A DNA stretch of 64,000 nucleotides from Streptomyces cupreus. Its GTDB lineage: Bacteria; Actinomycetota; Actinomycetes; Streptomycetales; Streptomycetaceae. The position numbers and the translations under genes were made by a program. The stretch's first letter is position 1; the number at the start of each line of letters is the position of its first letter. Shown one piece after another: positions 53,552-62,089 of the stretch. The stretch is taken from positions 62,001-126,000 of the forward strand of contig NZ_JACMSF010000019.1 of NCBI RefSeq assembly GCF_014257025.1, given 5' to 3'. A model generated the notes under the pieces. It was not told the origin of the DNA, searched no databases, and was given only the letters and a program-made list of their open reading frames with translations.

Positions 53552-54577
53552 TCAGTCCTGGGCACGGCCCGTGGTCAGCCGGGCGATCATCAGGGCGAGC
53601 AGGATGATTCCGCCGTAGATGGCCTGGATCCAGTACGGCTGGACCTGGGCGAGGGTGAGCATGTTGTCGACGGTGCCGAGCAGGAGTACGCCGGTCAGGG
53701 CGCCGAACATGGTGCCCTTGCCACCGTCGAGGCTGATGCCGCCGATGACGGCGGCGGCGAACACGGTGAAGATCATGTTCTGGCCCTGGTTGGCGTTGAT
53801 GGCGCCAACGTAGCCGGTCTTCATGAGGCCGCCGATCGCCGCGAGCAGGCCCGCGGTGACGAACACGCCGAGCATCACGCGCTCGACGCGGATGCCGGCC
53901 GCGCGGGCCGCGTCGGGGTTGCCGCCGATGGCGTACAGGGAGCGGCCGAGGCGGTGGTAGCGGAGGATGCCGCCGACGACGGCGAAGGAGAGGCCCGCCA
54001 CCCAGGCCGAGACCGGGATGCGCAGGAAGGTGGTGGTGGCCATGGAGAAGAACGCGTCCGGCATGTCGAAGAGCGTCTTGCCCTTGGTCGCGCCGACCAG
54101 GACACCGCGCAGGATGATCAGCATGGCGAGGGTGACGATGAAGGCGTTGAGCTTCAGCTTCACCACGAGGAGCCCGTTGAACAGGCCGATCGCGGCGCCG
54201 ACCAGGAGGATCGCCACCATGGCGAGTCCCGTGGGCAGTTCGGTGCCGAAGCCCGCCTTCGCCGCCGGGAGGACGAGCAGGGCGCCGATCGCGGGGGCGA
54301 TGCCGACCACCGACTCCAGGGACAGGTCGAACTTGCCGGTGATGAGCACCAGCGCCTCGGCGAGGACCACCATCGCCAGCGCGGCCGAGGAGCCGAGGAT
54401 GGAGATGATGTTGTTCTCGGTGAGGAACGAGTCGTTGACGAACGCGCCGATCACCACGACGACCAACAGGGCGGGGACGAGGGCGAGTTCGCGGGCTCGG
54501 CGCAGCAGCACCGCCCGCGCCGCCCGCGCGTCGGGGACGCTCACCGGCTTCACCGGCGGTGCCTTGGTGTCAGCCAT
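53552..54577 (-). CDS. ABC sugar transporter permease (RbsC family)
   Basis: The protein has 341 residues with eight to ten membrane helices. LVLITGKFDLSLESVVGIAPAIGALL and RYHRLGRSLYAIGGNPDAARAAGIRV (the coupling region) are typical of ribose-type permeases. AGAAGGAG precedes the ATG at 54577, which lies eight bases inside the end of the ATPase gene. With the ATPase and binding protein it forms an importer for the sugar degraded by the downstream genes. Confidence 0.93.
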   Translation of the reverse strand: MADTKAPPVKPVSVPDARAARAVLLRRARELALVPALLVVVVIGAFVNDSFLTENNIISILGSSAALAMVVLAEALVLITGKFDLSLESVVGIAPAIGALLVLPAAKAGFGTELPTGLAMVAILLVGAAIGLFNGLLVVKLKLNAFIVTLAMLIILRGVLVGATKGKTLFDMPDAFFSMATTTFLRIPVSAWVAGLSFAVVGGILRYHRLGRSLYAIGGNPDAARAAGIRVERVMLGVFVTAGLLAAIGGLMKTGYVGAINANQGQNMIFTVFAAAVIGGISLDGGKGTMFGALTGVLLLGTVDNMLTLAQVQPYWIQAIYGGIILLALMIARLTTGRAQD

Positions 54578-56147
54578 GGGCCACTCCTTCTATGGAGGCG
54601 ATCAGCTCACGGTCGTGCCAGCCCGCCGGGTGCTCGGCGACCACACGGCCGTGGAAGAGGACGATGACCCGGTCGCAGCGGCGCAGGTCGTCGAGTTCGT
54701 CGGAGACGACGAGTACGGCGGTGCCGTCGTCGCGGGCGCTGTCGACACGGGCGAGCAGGGACTCCTTCGACTTCACGTCGACGCCCGCGGTGGGGTTGAT
54801 GAGGACCAGCAGACGCGGCTCGGAGGCGAGCGCCCGTGCCATGACGACCTTCTGCGCGTTGCCACCGGACAGGTCGGAGACGGGCTGGTCGGGGCCTTCG
54901 GTGTGGATGTTGAGGCGGTCGATCAGCTCGGTGGCGAAGCCGCGTTTGCGGTCGGTGCCGACGAAGCCGTACCGGCCGAGCCGGTCGAGGACGCTCAGGG
55001 TGGCGTTGTCGCCGATGGTCATGCCGAAGACCAGGCCCTGGGCGTGCCGGTCTCGCGGCACGAAGCCGACGCCGGCCTTCAGCGCGGCCTGCACATCGCC
55101 GAACGGAAGCCGCTCGCTGTCGAGTTGAGCCGTGCCGCTGGTGGGGGTGTGCAGTCCCGTGAACGACTCGGCCAGCTCGATCTTGCCGCTGCCGCTGATC
55201 CCGGCGAGCCCGACGACCTCGCCGCGGCGGACGGTGAGGTCGACGTCCTGGTAGGCGTCCGAGGTGAGGCCCCGGGCGTCGAGGAGGATGGGTGCGGTGC
55301 TGACGGAGTTCCTGGTGTGTACGGCCTGTTCAGCGACGGTCTCCCCGGCCATGGCCTCGACCAGGGCCGTGCGGGGCATCTCGGCGACGGGTGCCGTGAC
55401 GATCCAGCGGGCGTCCCTGAGCACGGTGACGGTCTGGCACACCTCGTACACCTCCTGGAGGTGGTGCGAGATGAACAGGAAGGTGACACCGGACTGTTGG
55501 AGCGCGCGCATGCGGGTGAAGAGCCGCTCGATCTCGCGGTTGTCGAGCTGGGCGGTGGGCTCGTCGAGCACGATGAAGCGGGCGCCGAAGCTGAGCGCCC
55601 GGGCGATCTCCACCATTTGCCGGTCCTCGACCTTCAGGTCCGAGGTGCGGGCCTCGGGGTCGACGTGGACGTCCCAGGTGGCGAGGAGTTCGGCGGCCTC
55701 GGCGCGCAGTCGGCGCCAGCTGATGAAGCCGCGGTTGAGAGGCTGGCGGTTGATGCTGTGCTTTCCCGGGGGACAACCCCCGGGCCCCCGGCCATCCCTG
55801 CTGTTCAAGCGCCTTGTTTTGCCGGCGTGGATCTCGGCGAGGAAGAGATTCTCTGCAACCGTCAGTTCCGGGACGAGGGTGGGCTTCTGGTAGACGCAGG
55901 CCACCTTGCGGCGCCAGGCGTCGCGGTCGGCCGGCGCGGGGGCGGGGTCGCCGTCGAAGCGGACCTCGCCCTCGTCGGCGGCCTGGAGGCCGGTGAGGAT
56001 GCTGACCAGGGTCGACTTGCCGGCGCCGTTGCGGCCGACGAGGGCGTGGGACTCGCCGGGCAGGACGGTGAGCCTGCCGTCGGCGAGGGCGGTGGTGGGG
56101 CCGTAGCGCTTGACGACGCCCCGGGCCTCTACGAGTGGTGTACTCAT
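54570..56147 (-). CDS. ABC sugar transporter ATPase (RbsA type) with in-frame palindromic insertion
   Basis: The protein has 525 residues and two nucleotide-binding domains. Domain 1 has Walker A GRNGAGKST, Q-loop VYQKP, signature LKVEDRQMVEIARAL and Walker B IVLDEPTA. Domain 2 has the degenerate ISGSGKIE and LSGGNAQKV, with LLVLINPTAG as Walker B, the usual asymmetry. After TVAENLF, about 29 extra residues (Arg/Gly/Pro-rich) precede INRQPLNRGFISWRRL. RbsA-type proteins have only about a dozen residues between AENIFL and the Trp. The DNA of the extra part holds a perfect hairpin (55765-55784). The insertion is in frame and lies after the Q-loop in the helical subdomain, so activity may survive. 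The start overlaps the binding-protein stop (ATGA). Confidence 0.9.
   Translation of the reverse strand: MSTPLVEARGVVKRYGPTTALADGRLTVLPGESHALVGRNGAGKSTLVSILTGLQAADEGEVRFDGDPAPAPADRDAWRRKVACVYQKPTLVPELTVAENLFLAEIHAGKTRRLNSRDGRGPGGCPPGKHSINRQPLNRGFISWRRLRAEAAELLATWDVHVDPEARTSDLKVEDRQMVEIARALSFGARFIVLDEPTAQLDNREIERLFTRMRALQQSGVTFLFISHHLQEVYEVCQTVTVLRDARWIVTAPVAEMPRTALVEAMAGETVAEQAVHTRNSVSTAPILLDARGLTSDAYQDVDLTVRRGEVVGLAGISGSGKIELAESFTGLHTPTSGTAQLDSERLPFGDVQAALKAGVGFVPRDRHAQGLVFGMTIGDNATLSVLDRLGRYGFVGTDRKRGFATELIDRLNIHTEGPDQPVSDLSGGNAQKVVMARALASEPRLLVLINPTAGVDVKSKESLLARVDSARDDGTAVLVVSDELDDLRRCDRVIVLFHGRVVAEHPAGWHDRELIASIEGVAHG
55755..55841 (-). repeat. Palindromic insertion element inside the ABC ATPase gene
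   Basis: About 87 bases (29 codons) without counterpart in the RbsA family as I know it. It contains the hairpin CCCGGGGG-ACAA-CCCCCGGG at 55765-55784, followed by a GC-rich GGGCCCCCGGCC run. Borders are inferred from family comparison, so they could move by a few codons. It looks like a dispersed streptomycete palindromic repeat that landed in frame. Confidence 0.65.
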
Positions 56148-57208
56148 CCGACCGTGTTGCCCCACAGCTCGGGGTCGTCGACGTTCTCCTTGGTGACCAG
56201 GGGCGCGGGCAGCTGGTCCTCAAGATTGCCGTTGGCCAGCTCGACGATGGTCGAGTCGTGGTCCGTGGGGCCGGGCTCGAACGTCTTTCCCTGCATCGCC
56301 GCCTTGACGTAGTACATGCCGTACCTGGCGTAGAGGTCGGCGGGCTGGGAGACGGTGGCGTCGATGTCGCCCCGGCGGATGGCGTCGTACTCCTGCGGGA
56401 TGCCGTCGTTGGAGACGATGGTGATGTGGCCCGCCTGCCCGGCCTTCTTCAGCATCCCCTTGGACTTCAGGGTCTGCAGGGTCGGCGCGAGGTAGACGCC
56501 GCCGGCCTGCATGTAGATGCCCTTGATGTCGAGGTTGGCGTTCAGCAGGGTGTCGAGCTTGGAAGCTGCCGTGTCGGACTCCCACTTGGCGGGGATCTCC
56601 AGCACCTTCAGCTTCGGGAAGTTCTTCTTCACACAGGCCCGGAACGCCTCCGAGCGCTCACGTCCGTTGACGGAGGCGAGGTCGCCCATGATCTGGACGA
56701 CCTTGCCGGACGGTATCTGCTCGCCGAGGTACTGGCATGCCTTCTCGCCGTACGCCACGTTGTTCGCCCGGACCACCATGGCGACCTTGCCCTTGTCCGG
56801 CGCCACGTCGACGGCGACGACCGGGACGCCCTTGCGCTCGGCCTGGTCGAGGCCCGCCTCGATGGCTGCGCTGTCCAGCGGGGCGACGACCAGGCCCTTC
56901 ACGCCCTGGTTGAGGACGTTGTTGATGTCGGTGATCTGCTGCGAGGGGTCGCTGTTGGAGTTCACCGTCTTCATCGCGTCGACGTCCTCGGACTTCGCCA
57001 TCTTCGGCACGTAGTCGTTGTACGACTGCCAGAACGGCGAGGTGAGCAGCGGGAGTATCACACCGACCTTGCCGGTGCCGTCACCTCCTCCACTGCCGGT
57101 GCTCGTCGTGTCCTTGGTGCTGCCGCAGGCGGCCAGCACGAGCGAGGCGCTCAGCGCCACGCCGATGGTCCAAAACCTGTTCCGCTTCCCCACTGTCCTG
57201 CCGTGCAT
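56144..57208 (-). CDS. ABC sugar transporter substrate-binding lipoprotein
   Basis: The protein has 354 residues. The signal ends with a lipobox (LVLAACGST), so the protein is lipid-anchored. The type I periplasmic-binding fold follows: VGVILPLLTSPFWQSYNDYVPKMA, NVLNQGVKGLVVAPLDSAAIEAGLDQAERKGVPVVAVD and IVSNDGIPQEYDAIRRGDIDATVSQP. It is of the ribose/rhamnose-binding group. GAGGAG precedes the ATG at 57208. As the first gene of the leftward operon it sits directly behind the GntR operators. Confidence 0.93.
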   Translation of the reverse strand: MHGRTVGKRNRFWTIGVALSASLVLAACGSTKDTTSTGSGGGDGTGKVGVILPLLTSPFWQSYNDYVPKMAKSEDVDAMKTVNSNSDPSQQITDINNVLNQGVKGLVVAPLDSAAIEAGLDQAERKGVPVVAVDVAPDKGKVAMVVRANNVAYGEKACQYLGEQIPSGKVVQIMGDLASVNGRERSEAFRACVKKNFPKLKVLEIPAKWESDTAASKLDTLLNANLDIKGIYMQAGGVYLAPTLQTLKSKGMLKKAGQAGHITIVSNDGIPQEYDAIRRGDIDATVSQPADLYARYGMYYVKAAMQGKTFEPGPTDHDSTIVELANGNLEDQLPAPLVTKENVDDPELWGNTVG

Positions 57209-57314
57209 CTGGCGGCTCCTCGTTGAGGGTGTACGAGCAGATGACGGCATATTTATCAGACCACTCCGCCGGAGGAACACCCTCCGACGGGAGATTTCCT
57301 GGGTTTCAGCGCAC

Positions 57315-57329
57315 AGTGGTCCGACCACC
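57315..57329. promoter_or_regulatory. GntR operator 1
   Basis: GTGGTC-C-GACCAC dyad (core 57316-57328), in the TGGTC-N-GACCA form bound by FadR-type GntR regulators. Its centre (57322) is 20 bases from that of operator 2, two helical turns. Confidence 0.75.
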
Positions 57330-57334
57330 TCGCT

Positions 57335-57349
57335 AGTGGTCTGACCACT
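57335..57349. promoter_or_regulatory. GntR operator 2
   Basis: Perfect dyad AGTGGTC-T-GACCACT, 44 bases before the GntR start. A lone half-site CAGACCACT occurs at 57257-57265, nearer the binding-protein gene. Confidence 0.8.
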
Positions 57350-57392
57350 TCGATGGATACACTTCGGCTCACCCGGTGAGTGGAGGAACGGC

Positions 57393-58097
57393 GTGGACGA
57401 GGAGACGGCCCCGCAGAAGGGCACCGTGACACAGCGCGCCATCGAGCAGATCAAGGCGATGATCGGCGAGGGGCGCCTGGAGCCGGGCCAGCGGCTGCCG
57501 ACCGAGCGTGATCTCGCGGCCCAGCTCGGTATCTCCCGCAGCTCGATGCGGGAGGCGATCCGCGCGCTGACCGTGATGGGGGTGCTGGAGGCCCGGCACG
57601 GTTCGGGCATCTACGTCACACAGCTGGAGGCCGGCGACCTCCTGGAGACCTTCGGTGTGGTCGCCGATCTGTCCCGGGGCCCGCGTCTGGTGGAGCTGCT
57701 GGAGGTGCGCCGCATCCTGGAGTCGACGGCGACGGCGCTGGCGGCGGCACGCGTCACGCCCGAGCAACTGGCCGAGGTGGAGAAGCACTTGAAGGCCATG
57801 AACGCCACCGACGACCCCGAGGAGATCCTCGCCCACGACCTGGCCTTCCACCGCGAGATCGCGATGGCCGCGGGCAACGACACCATGGCCGCGATCCTGG
57901 AGGGCCTGTCCTCACGCACCTTCCGGGCCCGGGTGTGGCGCGGCTACCAGGAGGAGGGCGCGTTCGAGCGGACGCGTCGCGAACACGCCGCGATTCACCG
58001 GGCGTTGGTGGCCCGGGATCCGGAGGCGGCGCGGGCCGCGGCGGCGGCGCATGTGGGCGAGGTCGAGCAGTGGCTGCGGGCGCAGTTGGAGGCCTGA
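57393..58097 (+). CDS. GntR/FadR family regulator of the deoxysugar operon
   Basis: The protein has 234 residues. The N-terminal winged helix (about 10-75) includes IGEGRLEPGQRLPTERDLAAQLGISRSSMREAIRALTVMGVLEARHGSGIYV. The FCD ligand domain (about 90-225) has VRRILES, ILAHDLAFHREIAMAAGN and the REHAAIHRAL metal-site His. GGAGGA precedes the GTG at 57393. It is divergent from the transport and catabolic operon with two dyads between, so it most likely represses that operon until the sugar acid or a keto-deoxy intermediate binds. Confidence 0.93.
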   Translation: MDEETAPQKGTVTQRAIEQIKAMIGEGRLEPGQRLPTERDLAAQLGISRSSMREAIRALTVMGVLEARHGSGIYVTQLEAGDLLETFGVVADLSRGPRLVELLEVRRILESTATALAAARVTPEQLAEVEKHLKAMNATDDPEEILAHDLAFHREIAMAAGNDTMAAILEGLSSRTFRARVWRGYQEEGAFERTRREHAAIHRALVARDPEAARAAAAAHVGEVEQWLRAQLEA

Positions 58098-58098
58098 G

Positions 58099-59226
58099 CT
58101 AAGGAAGGACCCGTACCTGTGCGTCGGGCAGCTTCTTCCACCAGTGGCCGTACCGGCTGTAGACCCGGGGTTCGCGGTCGGCCAGCAGCGCCACGAGGGA
58201 CGCTGCTTCCTCGGCCAGTGCTTCCCATGCCTCGGCCGGGAGCTCGTGAAAGGCCGTCGCCTCGATGCCGCCCTCGGCCGGGCGCCACACGCCCGCCACA
58301 TGGCCGTCGACCAGGAGCGTCGGCAGCACATCGCCGTTCACGCGGATCACCAGCGGGCGGTAGTCGGGCGGAATCACCCTGCCGCGATCGGCGTACGCGA
58401 GCAGCACGCTGTCCCACATCGCCATCAGCCGGGGTGGGGCGGGGGTGTCCTCGGGCGGGCGCGGAGCGTCCGGGATGTCGTACAGGACCGTGCCTTCGGG
58501 ACCTTCCAGTTCCTCCAGGGAATCAGCAAGCGCACGCAGCGCGGTGCGGACGCGGGACCGCTGCACGGTGGCGAACTGGGCCACATCGGCGATCGAGGCG
58601 GGCCCGAAGGACGACAGATAGCGCAGGACGAGACCCTGCAGCGCCTCGTCGGGCCCTCCCTCGGGTCGGCCCTCCGGCCCGGCGATGTACGCCGGGGACG
58701 TACCGAACGACCACGGCCCACCGGTCACCGCGTGCACGAGCGGCGTGCAGGACCGCAGCCCCCACCACGCCCCCTCCTTCTTCTCCTCGCCGACCCGTTC
58801 CGCGAGCCACGCCGTCATGTCACCGTTCGACCGCGGCTCCTCCGCGAACTCCAGCAGTCCCGGCTCCAGTTCGGCGGCGTCGGCCGGGGTCAGTCCGGCG
58901 GCGGCGAAGCGGTAGCCGAGCCGGGAGGCGTGCAGCGTCGGCCGCATCGCCTCCCGGACCATCCGGTAGTCCTCGCGGTGGACGGCGTGCAGGGTGATCC
59001 GCAGCAGGGTCGCCTTCAGGAGCGTGCGGTCGGCGAAGGCGACATCCACATCGGCCGGCTTGAAGTCGTCGAGCCGGTTCCACAGCGCGAGATACGGCGA
59101 AGCCGGCTGCTGCGCCTGGAGTGCCAGAACCCGGCGGACGGCCTCGGCGACCTCCAACGGTTCGCGCCGCAGCAGCAGTTGGCGGCCGAGGGTGGCCCGG
59201 TTCAGTTCCCGTGCGCTGATCTTCAC
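58099..59226 (-). CDS. Winged-helix DNA-binding protein (AlkZ/YcaQ-like, HTH_42)
   Basis: The protein has 375 residues. It starts ISARELNRATLGRQLLLRREPLEVAEAVRRVLALQAQQPASPYLALWNRL, the hallmark of the HTH_42 (PF06224) family. A middle winged-helix region is RYLSSFGPASIADVAQFATVQRSRVRTAL. Some relatives are glycosylases that unhook DNA crosslinks or protect antibiotic producers; the catalytic QxD/QxQ motif is not clearly present here (AQQPASPY holds Gln-Gln). The GTG at 59226 overlaps the stop of the mannosidase remnant (GTGA), so it was once translationally coupled to that gene. Convergent with GntR. Confidence 0.85.
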   Translation of the reverse strand: MKISARELNRATLGRQLLLRREPLEVAEAVRRVLALQAQQPASPYLALWNRLDDFKPADVDVAFADRTLLKATLLRITLHAVHREDYRMVREAMRPTLHASRLGYRFAAAGLTPADAAELEPGLLEFAEEPRSNGDMTAWLAERVGEEKKEGAWWGLRSCTPLVHAVTGGPWSFGTSPAYIAGPEGRPEGGPDEALQGLVLRYLSSFGPASIADVAQFATVQRSRVRTALRALADSLEELEGPEGTVLYDIPDAPRPPEDTPAPPRLMAMWDSVLLAYADRGRVIPPDYRPLVIRVNGDVLPTLLVDGHVAGVWRPAEGGIEATAFHELPAEAWEALAEEAASLVALLADREPRVYSRYGHWWKKLPDAQVRVLP

Positions 59227-59582
59227 AGCACGGATTCTGCCCTCCGGAACCGCAACGTCACCAGCCCGAACGGACGGTTCGCGGCCCCGCCGGGCGCGAT
59301 CGTTTGCCGGTCCGCCTCGATGTCGTACGCGGAGACGGCCAGCCCCTGGGCGTCGATCTCGATGCGCAGCAGGCCGTTGTCGAGGACGTGTCCGCCGTCG
59401 CCGCGCCGCGTGAGCCGGGTCCGGCCCCCCTCGACAGGGGTGCGCGCGCCGCCCGCCGGGACGCCGTCGCGGGTGTGCGGGGCGGAGTTGAAGACGAGAG
59501 GGGTCGAGCCGTCGCCGGCCAGGGCGCGCCGTGCGGCGTCGGTGATCCCGTTCAGCTCGGCGGCGAGCCGCTCATGCGGGAC
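59223..59582 (-). pseudogene. GH38 alpha-mannosidase remnant
   Basis: Read on the minus strand, ERLAAELNGITDAARRALAG is followed by LVFNSAPHTRDGVPAGGA and GGHVLDNGLLRIEIDAQG. These match the end of the catalytic part and the start of the C-terminal beta domain of GH38 alpha-mannosidases. After about 20 more residues the sequence joins directly to NRPFGLVTLRFRRAE, the kind of segment that closes those proteins. The N-terminal catalytic region and several hundred C-terminal residues are therefore missing. There is no start codon with a ribosome site. The stop overlaps the winged-helix start. Family recognition is from motif memory; an alignment is needed. Confidence 0.6.
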
Positions 59583-59653
59583 AGTACGGGGGCGGCCCGG
59601 GGGAGCTGAGCAACCGCCGCCCGTCGACGCCCCGCCCGGGGGACAATGGCGGC

Positions 59654-60661
59654 ATGCGGCTGTTGGGACTGGCCTGTGCCGCCGCTGGGCTGTCGCTGCT
59701 GCTGGCGATGGGCTGCACCGGCGGCGGGGACGAGGGCGCGCGCGAGACTCCCGCGGCGAGCCCCAGCCCTCGTACGACCACCGCTTCGCCGATAGACCCC
59801 GTTTCGATCCAGGCGCTGATCCGACGCGAGCACCGCGGCTCCGACCTCCGCCTCGGCACGGTCCTCGCCCGCACCGACGCCTACACCTCGTACGCGGTGA
59901 CGTACGAGAGCGACGGTCTGACGATCTCGGGGCTGATGAACATCCCCGAGGGCAAGGGCCCGTTCCCGGCGCTGGTGCTGGCGCACGGCTACATCGACCC
60001 GGCCGTCTACACCACCGGCCGGGGCCTGGCCCGCGAACAGGATCTGCTCGCCCGCGAGGGGTACGTCGTCCTGCACACCGACTACCGCAACCACGCCCGC
60101 TCCGACGACGACCGCGACAACGACGTGAACCTGCGCCTCGGCTACACCTCGGACGTCATCGGCGCGGTACTCGCGCTGCGCGGTTCCGGCCGGCCGGAGA
60201 TCGACGGTGACCGGATCGGGCTGCTCGGGCGCTCGATGGGCGGCGGGGTCGTGTACAACACGCTGGTGGTGGCGCCGGGCCTGGTGGACGCGGCGGTGGT
60301 CTTCGCGCCGGTGAGCGGCAGACCGCAGGACAACATCGACCGGTTCCAGCGGGGCGAGGGCGATCCGATCGCCGCCGAGATCGACGCGGCGCACGGCACG
60401 CCCGAGAAGAACCCGGAGTTCTGGCGGAACGTCTCGCCGCTGACCTTCGTGGACCGGGCGACCGAGCCGCTGCTGATCCACCACGGCACCGCCGACGACA
60501 CCTGCCCGCTCGCCTGGTCGAAGCGGACGGTGGCAGCGTTCGAGGCGGCCGGGAAGGACGTGGAACTGCGCCAGTACCAGGGCGAGGGGCATACGTTCGG
60601 ACCGCAGTGGCCGGACTCGATGGAGGCGACGACGGCGTTCTTCGAGCGGCATCTGCGCTGA
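59654..60661 (+). CDS. Secreted alpha/beta hydrolase lipoprotein (prolyl-oligopeptidase-like)
   Basis: The protein has 335 residues. A lipobox (LLLAMGCTGG) follows a short signal. The hydrolase core starts with ALVLAHGYIDP, and the nucleophile is in GLLGRSMGGG. The Asp lies in LLIHHGTADDTCP and the His in GEGHTFGP, giving a complete S9/dipeptidyl-peptidase-like triad. The PF00326 character suggests an esterase or peptidase acting outside the membrane. The ATG at 59654 has GGGGGAC nine bases upstream. It diverges from the mannosidase remnant. Confidence 0.88.
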   Translation: MRLLGLACAAAGLSLLLAMGCTGGGDEGARETPAASPSPRTTTASPIDPVSIQALIRREHRGSDLRLGTVLARTDAYTSYAVTYESDGLTISGLMNIPEGKGPFPALVLAHGYIDPAVYTTGRGLAREQDLLAREGYVVLHTDYRNHARSDDDRDNDVNLRLGYTSDVIGAVLALRGSGRPEIDGDRIGLLGRSMGGGVVYNTLVVAPGLVDAAVVFAPVSGRPQDNIDRFQRGEGDPIAAEIDAAHGTPEKNPEFWRNVSPLTFVDRATEPLLIHHGTADDTCPLAWSKRTVAAFEAAGKDVELRQYQGEGHTFGPQWPDSMEATTAFFERHLR

Positions 60662-60732
60662 GTCGCACTCTCGACGCGGGGAGCCTCGGCGGGCAGAGTT
60701 CTCCCCGACGTACCAGCGAGTAATCCCTACTC

Positions 60733-62088
60733 ATGGAGCCATTTGTGATCACCTGGGTCGGCCGGACCGCCACCGAGATCGCCGCCGCCGTACGGGAGAA
60801 GCGGGCCACGCCCCGGGAGGTGGTCGCCGAGCACCTCGACCGGATCGAGCGCCTGGACGGCCGGATCGGCGCCTTCCGCAAGGTGCGTAAGGAGGCGGCG
60901 CTCGCCGAGGCCGACGCCGTCGGCGCACGCGGTGACCTGGCCGAACTGCCGCTCGCGGGCGTGCCGGTGGCGGTCAAGGACAATCTGGCGGTATGCGGCG
61001 AGTCGCTCCGCAACGGCTCCGCGGCGACCTCGGAGGCACCGGCCGCGGACGACCATGTCACGGTGGCCAGGCTGCGGGCGGCGGGCGCGGTGGTCGTAGG
61101 CCTGACCAACGTCCCGGAACTCTGCGTCTTCGGCACCACGGACGGAGTGCACGGCATCGCCCGCAACCCGTGGGACACCTCGCGCTCGGCGGGCGGTTCG
61201 TCGGGCGGCAGCGCGGCCGCGGTCGCCGCGGGCCTGGCCCCGATCGCTCTCGGCAACGACGGCATGGGCTCGCTGCGCATCCCGGCGGCCAACTGCGGTC
61301 TGGTCACCATCAAACCCGGCCGAGGGGTGGTCCCGGCGGGCATCGGCGAGGGCGACTGGTTCGGCATGTCGGAGAACGGGCCCCTGGCGACGACGGTCGA
61401 GGACGCCCGCCTGATGCTGGCGGTGCTGGCCGACGCGGAACTCCCACCCGTGTCAGCGCAGGGGGCACGGCGCATCGCGGTGTCGCTGCGCAGCCCGATC
61501 GCCGGGGTCGCGGTGAGCGCCCCGTACCGGGCGGCGGCGCGAGAGGCGGCGGGCGTCCTGATGAAGGCGGGCCACCAGGTACGCCGAGCGGATCCCCCGT
61601 ACCCCGTCTCCCTCGGCCTCACCTCGCTCGCCCACTGGACGGCGGGCACCTCGGTCGACGCCCAGGGCCTGGACCCGCGGTCGCTGACCCGCCGCACGAG
61701 GGTCCACGCGGCGATCGGCAGGCACTTCGTGGGTCAGGCCGAGAAGGGCGAGGCCCGGCAGGAACTGCGCCGAACCCTCGCCCCCTTCTTCGACGAGTAC
61801 GACGTCCTGCTCACCCCCGCCCTGGCCCGCCGCTCCCCCCAGGCCGCCCCCTGGCACGAACGAGGCTGGCTCCGCAACATCCTGGCGAACACCAACTACT
61901 CGCCCTTCACCCCGCCCTGGAACCTCACCGGCTGGCCGGCCCTGACCATCCCCTGCGGCACGCTCCCCTCGGACGCCCCCTGCGCCGTACAACTGGTGGG
62001 CCGCCCGGGCGCGGAGACGGATCTGCTGGAACTGGCGGCGCAGTTGGAGGGACTACGTCCCTGGCAGCGGACGGCGCCGCTGAACTGA
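60733..62088 (+). CDS. Amidase (amidase signature family)
   Basis: The protein has 451 residues. The catalytic Lys is in VAVKDNLAV, the cis-Ser and nucleophile Ser lie in SAGGSSGGSAAAVAAGLAPIALGNDGMGS, and GLVTIKPGRG follows. In many relatives the residues after ALG are TD.GGS; here NDGMGS replaces it, so the region is slightly divergent. It hydrolyses amides, possibly acting like GatA-type or nylon-type amidases. The ATG at 60733 lacks a strong ribosome site. Convergent with the SMI1-family gene one base away. Confidence 0.9.
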   Translation: MEPFVITWVGRTATEIAAAVREKRATPREVVAEHLDRIERLDGRIGAFRKVRKEAALAEADAVGARGDLAELPLAGVPVAVKDNLAVCGESLRNGSAATSEAPAADDHVTVARLRAAGAVVVGLTNVPELCVFGTTDGVHGIARNPWDTSRSAGGSSGGSAAAVAAGLAPIALGNDGMGSLRIPAANCGLVTIKPGRGVVPAGIGEGDWFGMSENGPLATTVEDARLMLAVLADAELPPVSAQGARRIAVSLRSPIAGVAVSAPYRAAAREAAGVLMKAGHQVRRADPPYPVSLGLTSLAHWTAGTSVDAQGLDPRSLTRRTRVHAAIGRHFVGQAEKGEARQELRRTLAPFFDEYDVLLTPALARRSPQAAPWHERGWLRNILANTNYSPFTPPWNLTGWPALTIPCGTLPSDAPCAVQLVGRPGAETDLLELAAQLEGLRPWQRTAPLN

Positions 62089-62089
62089 G

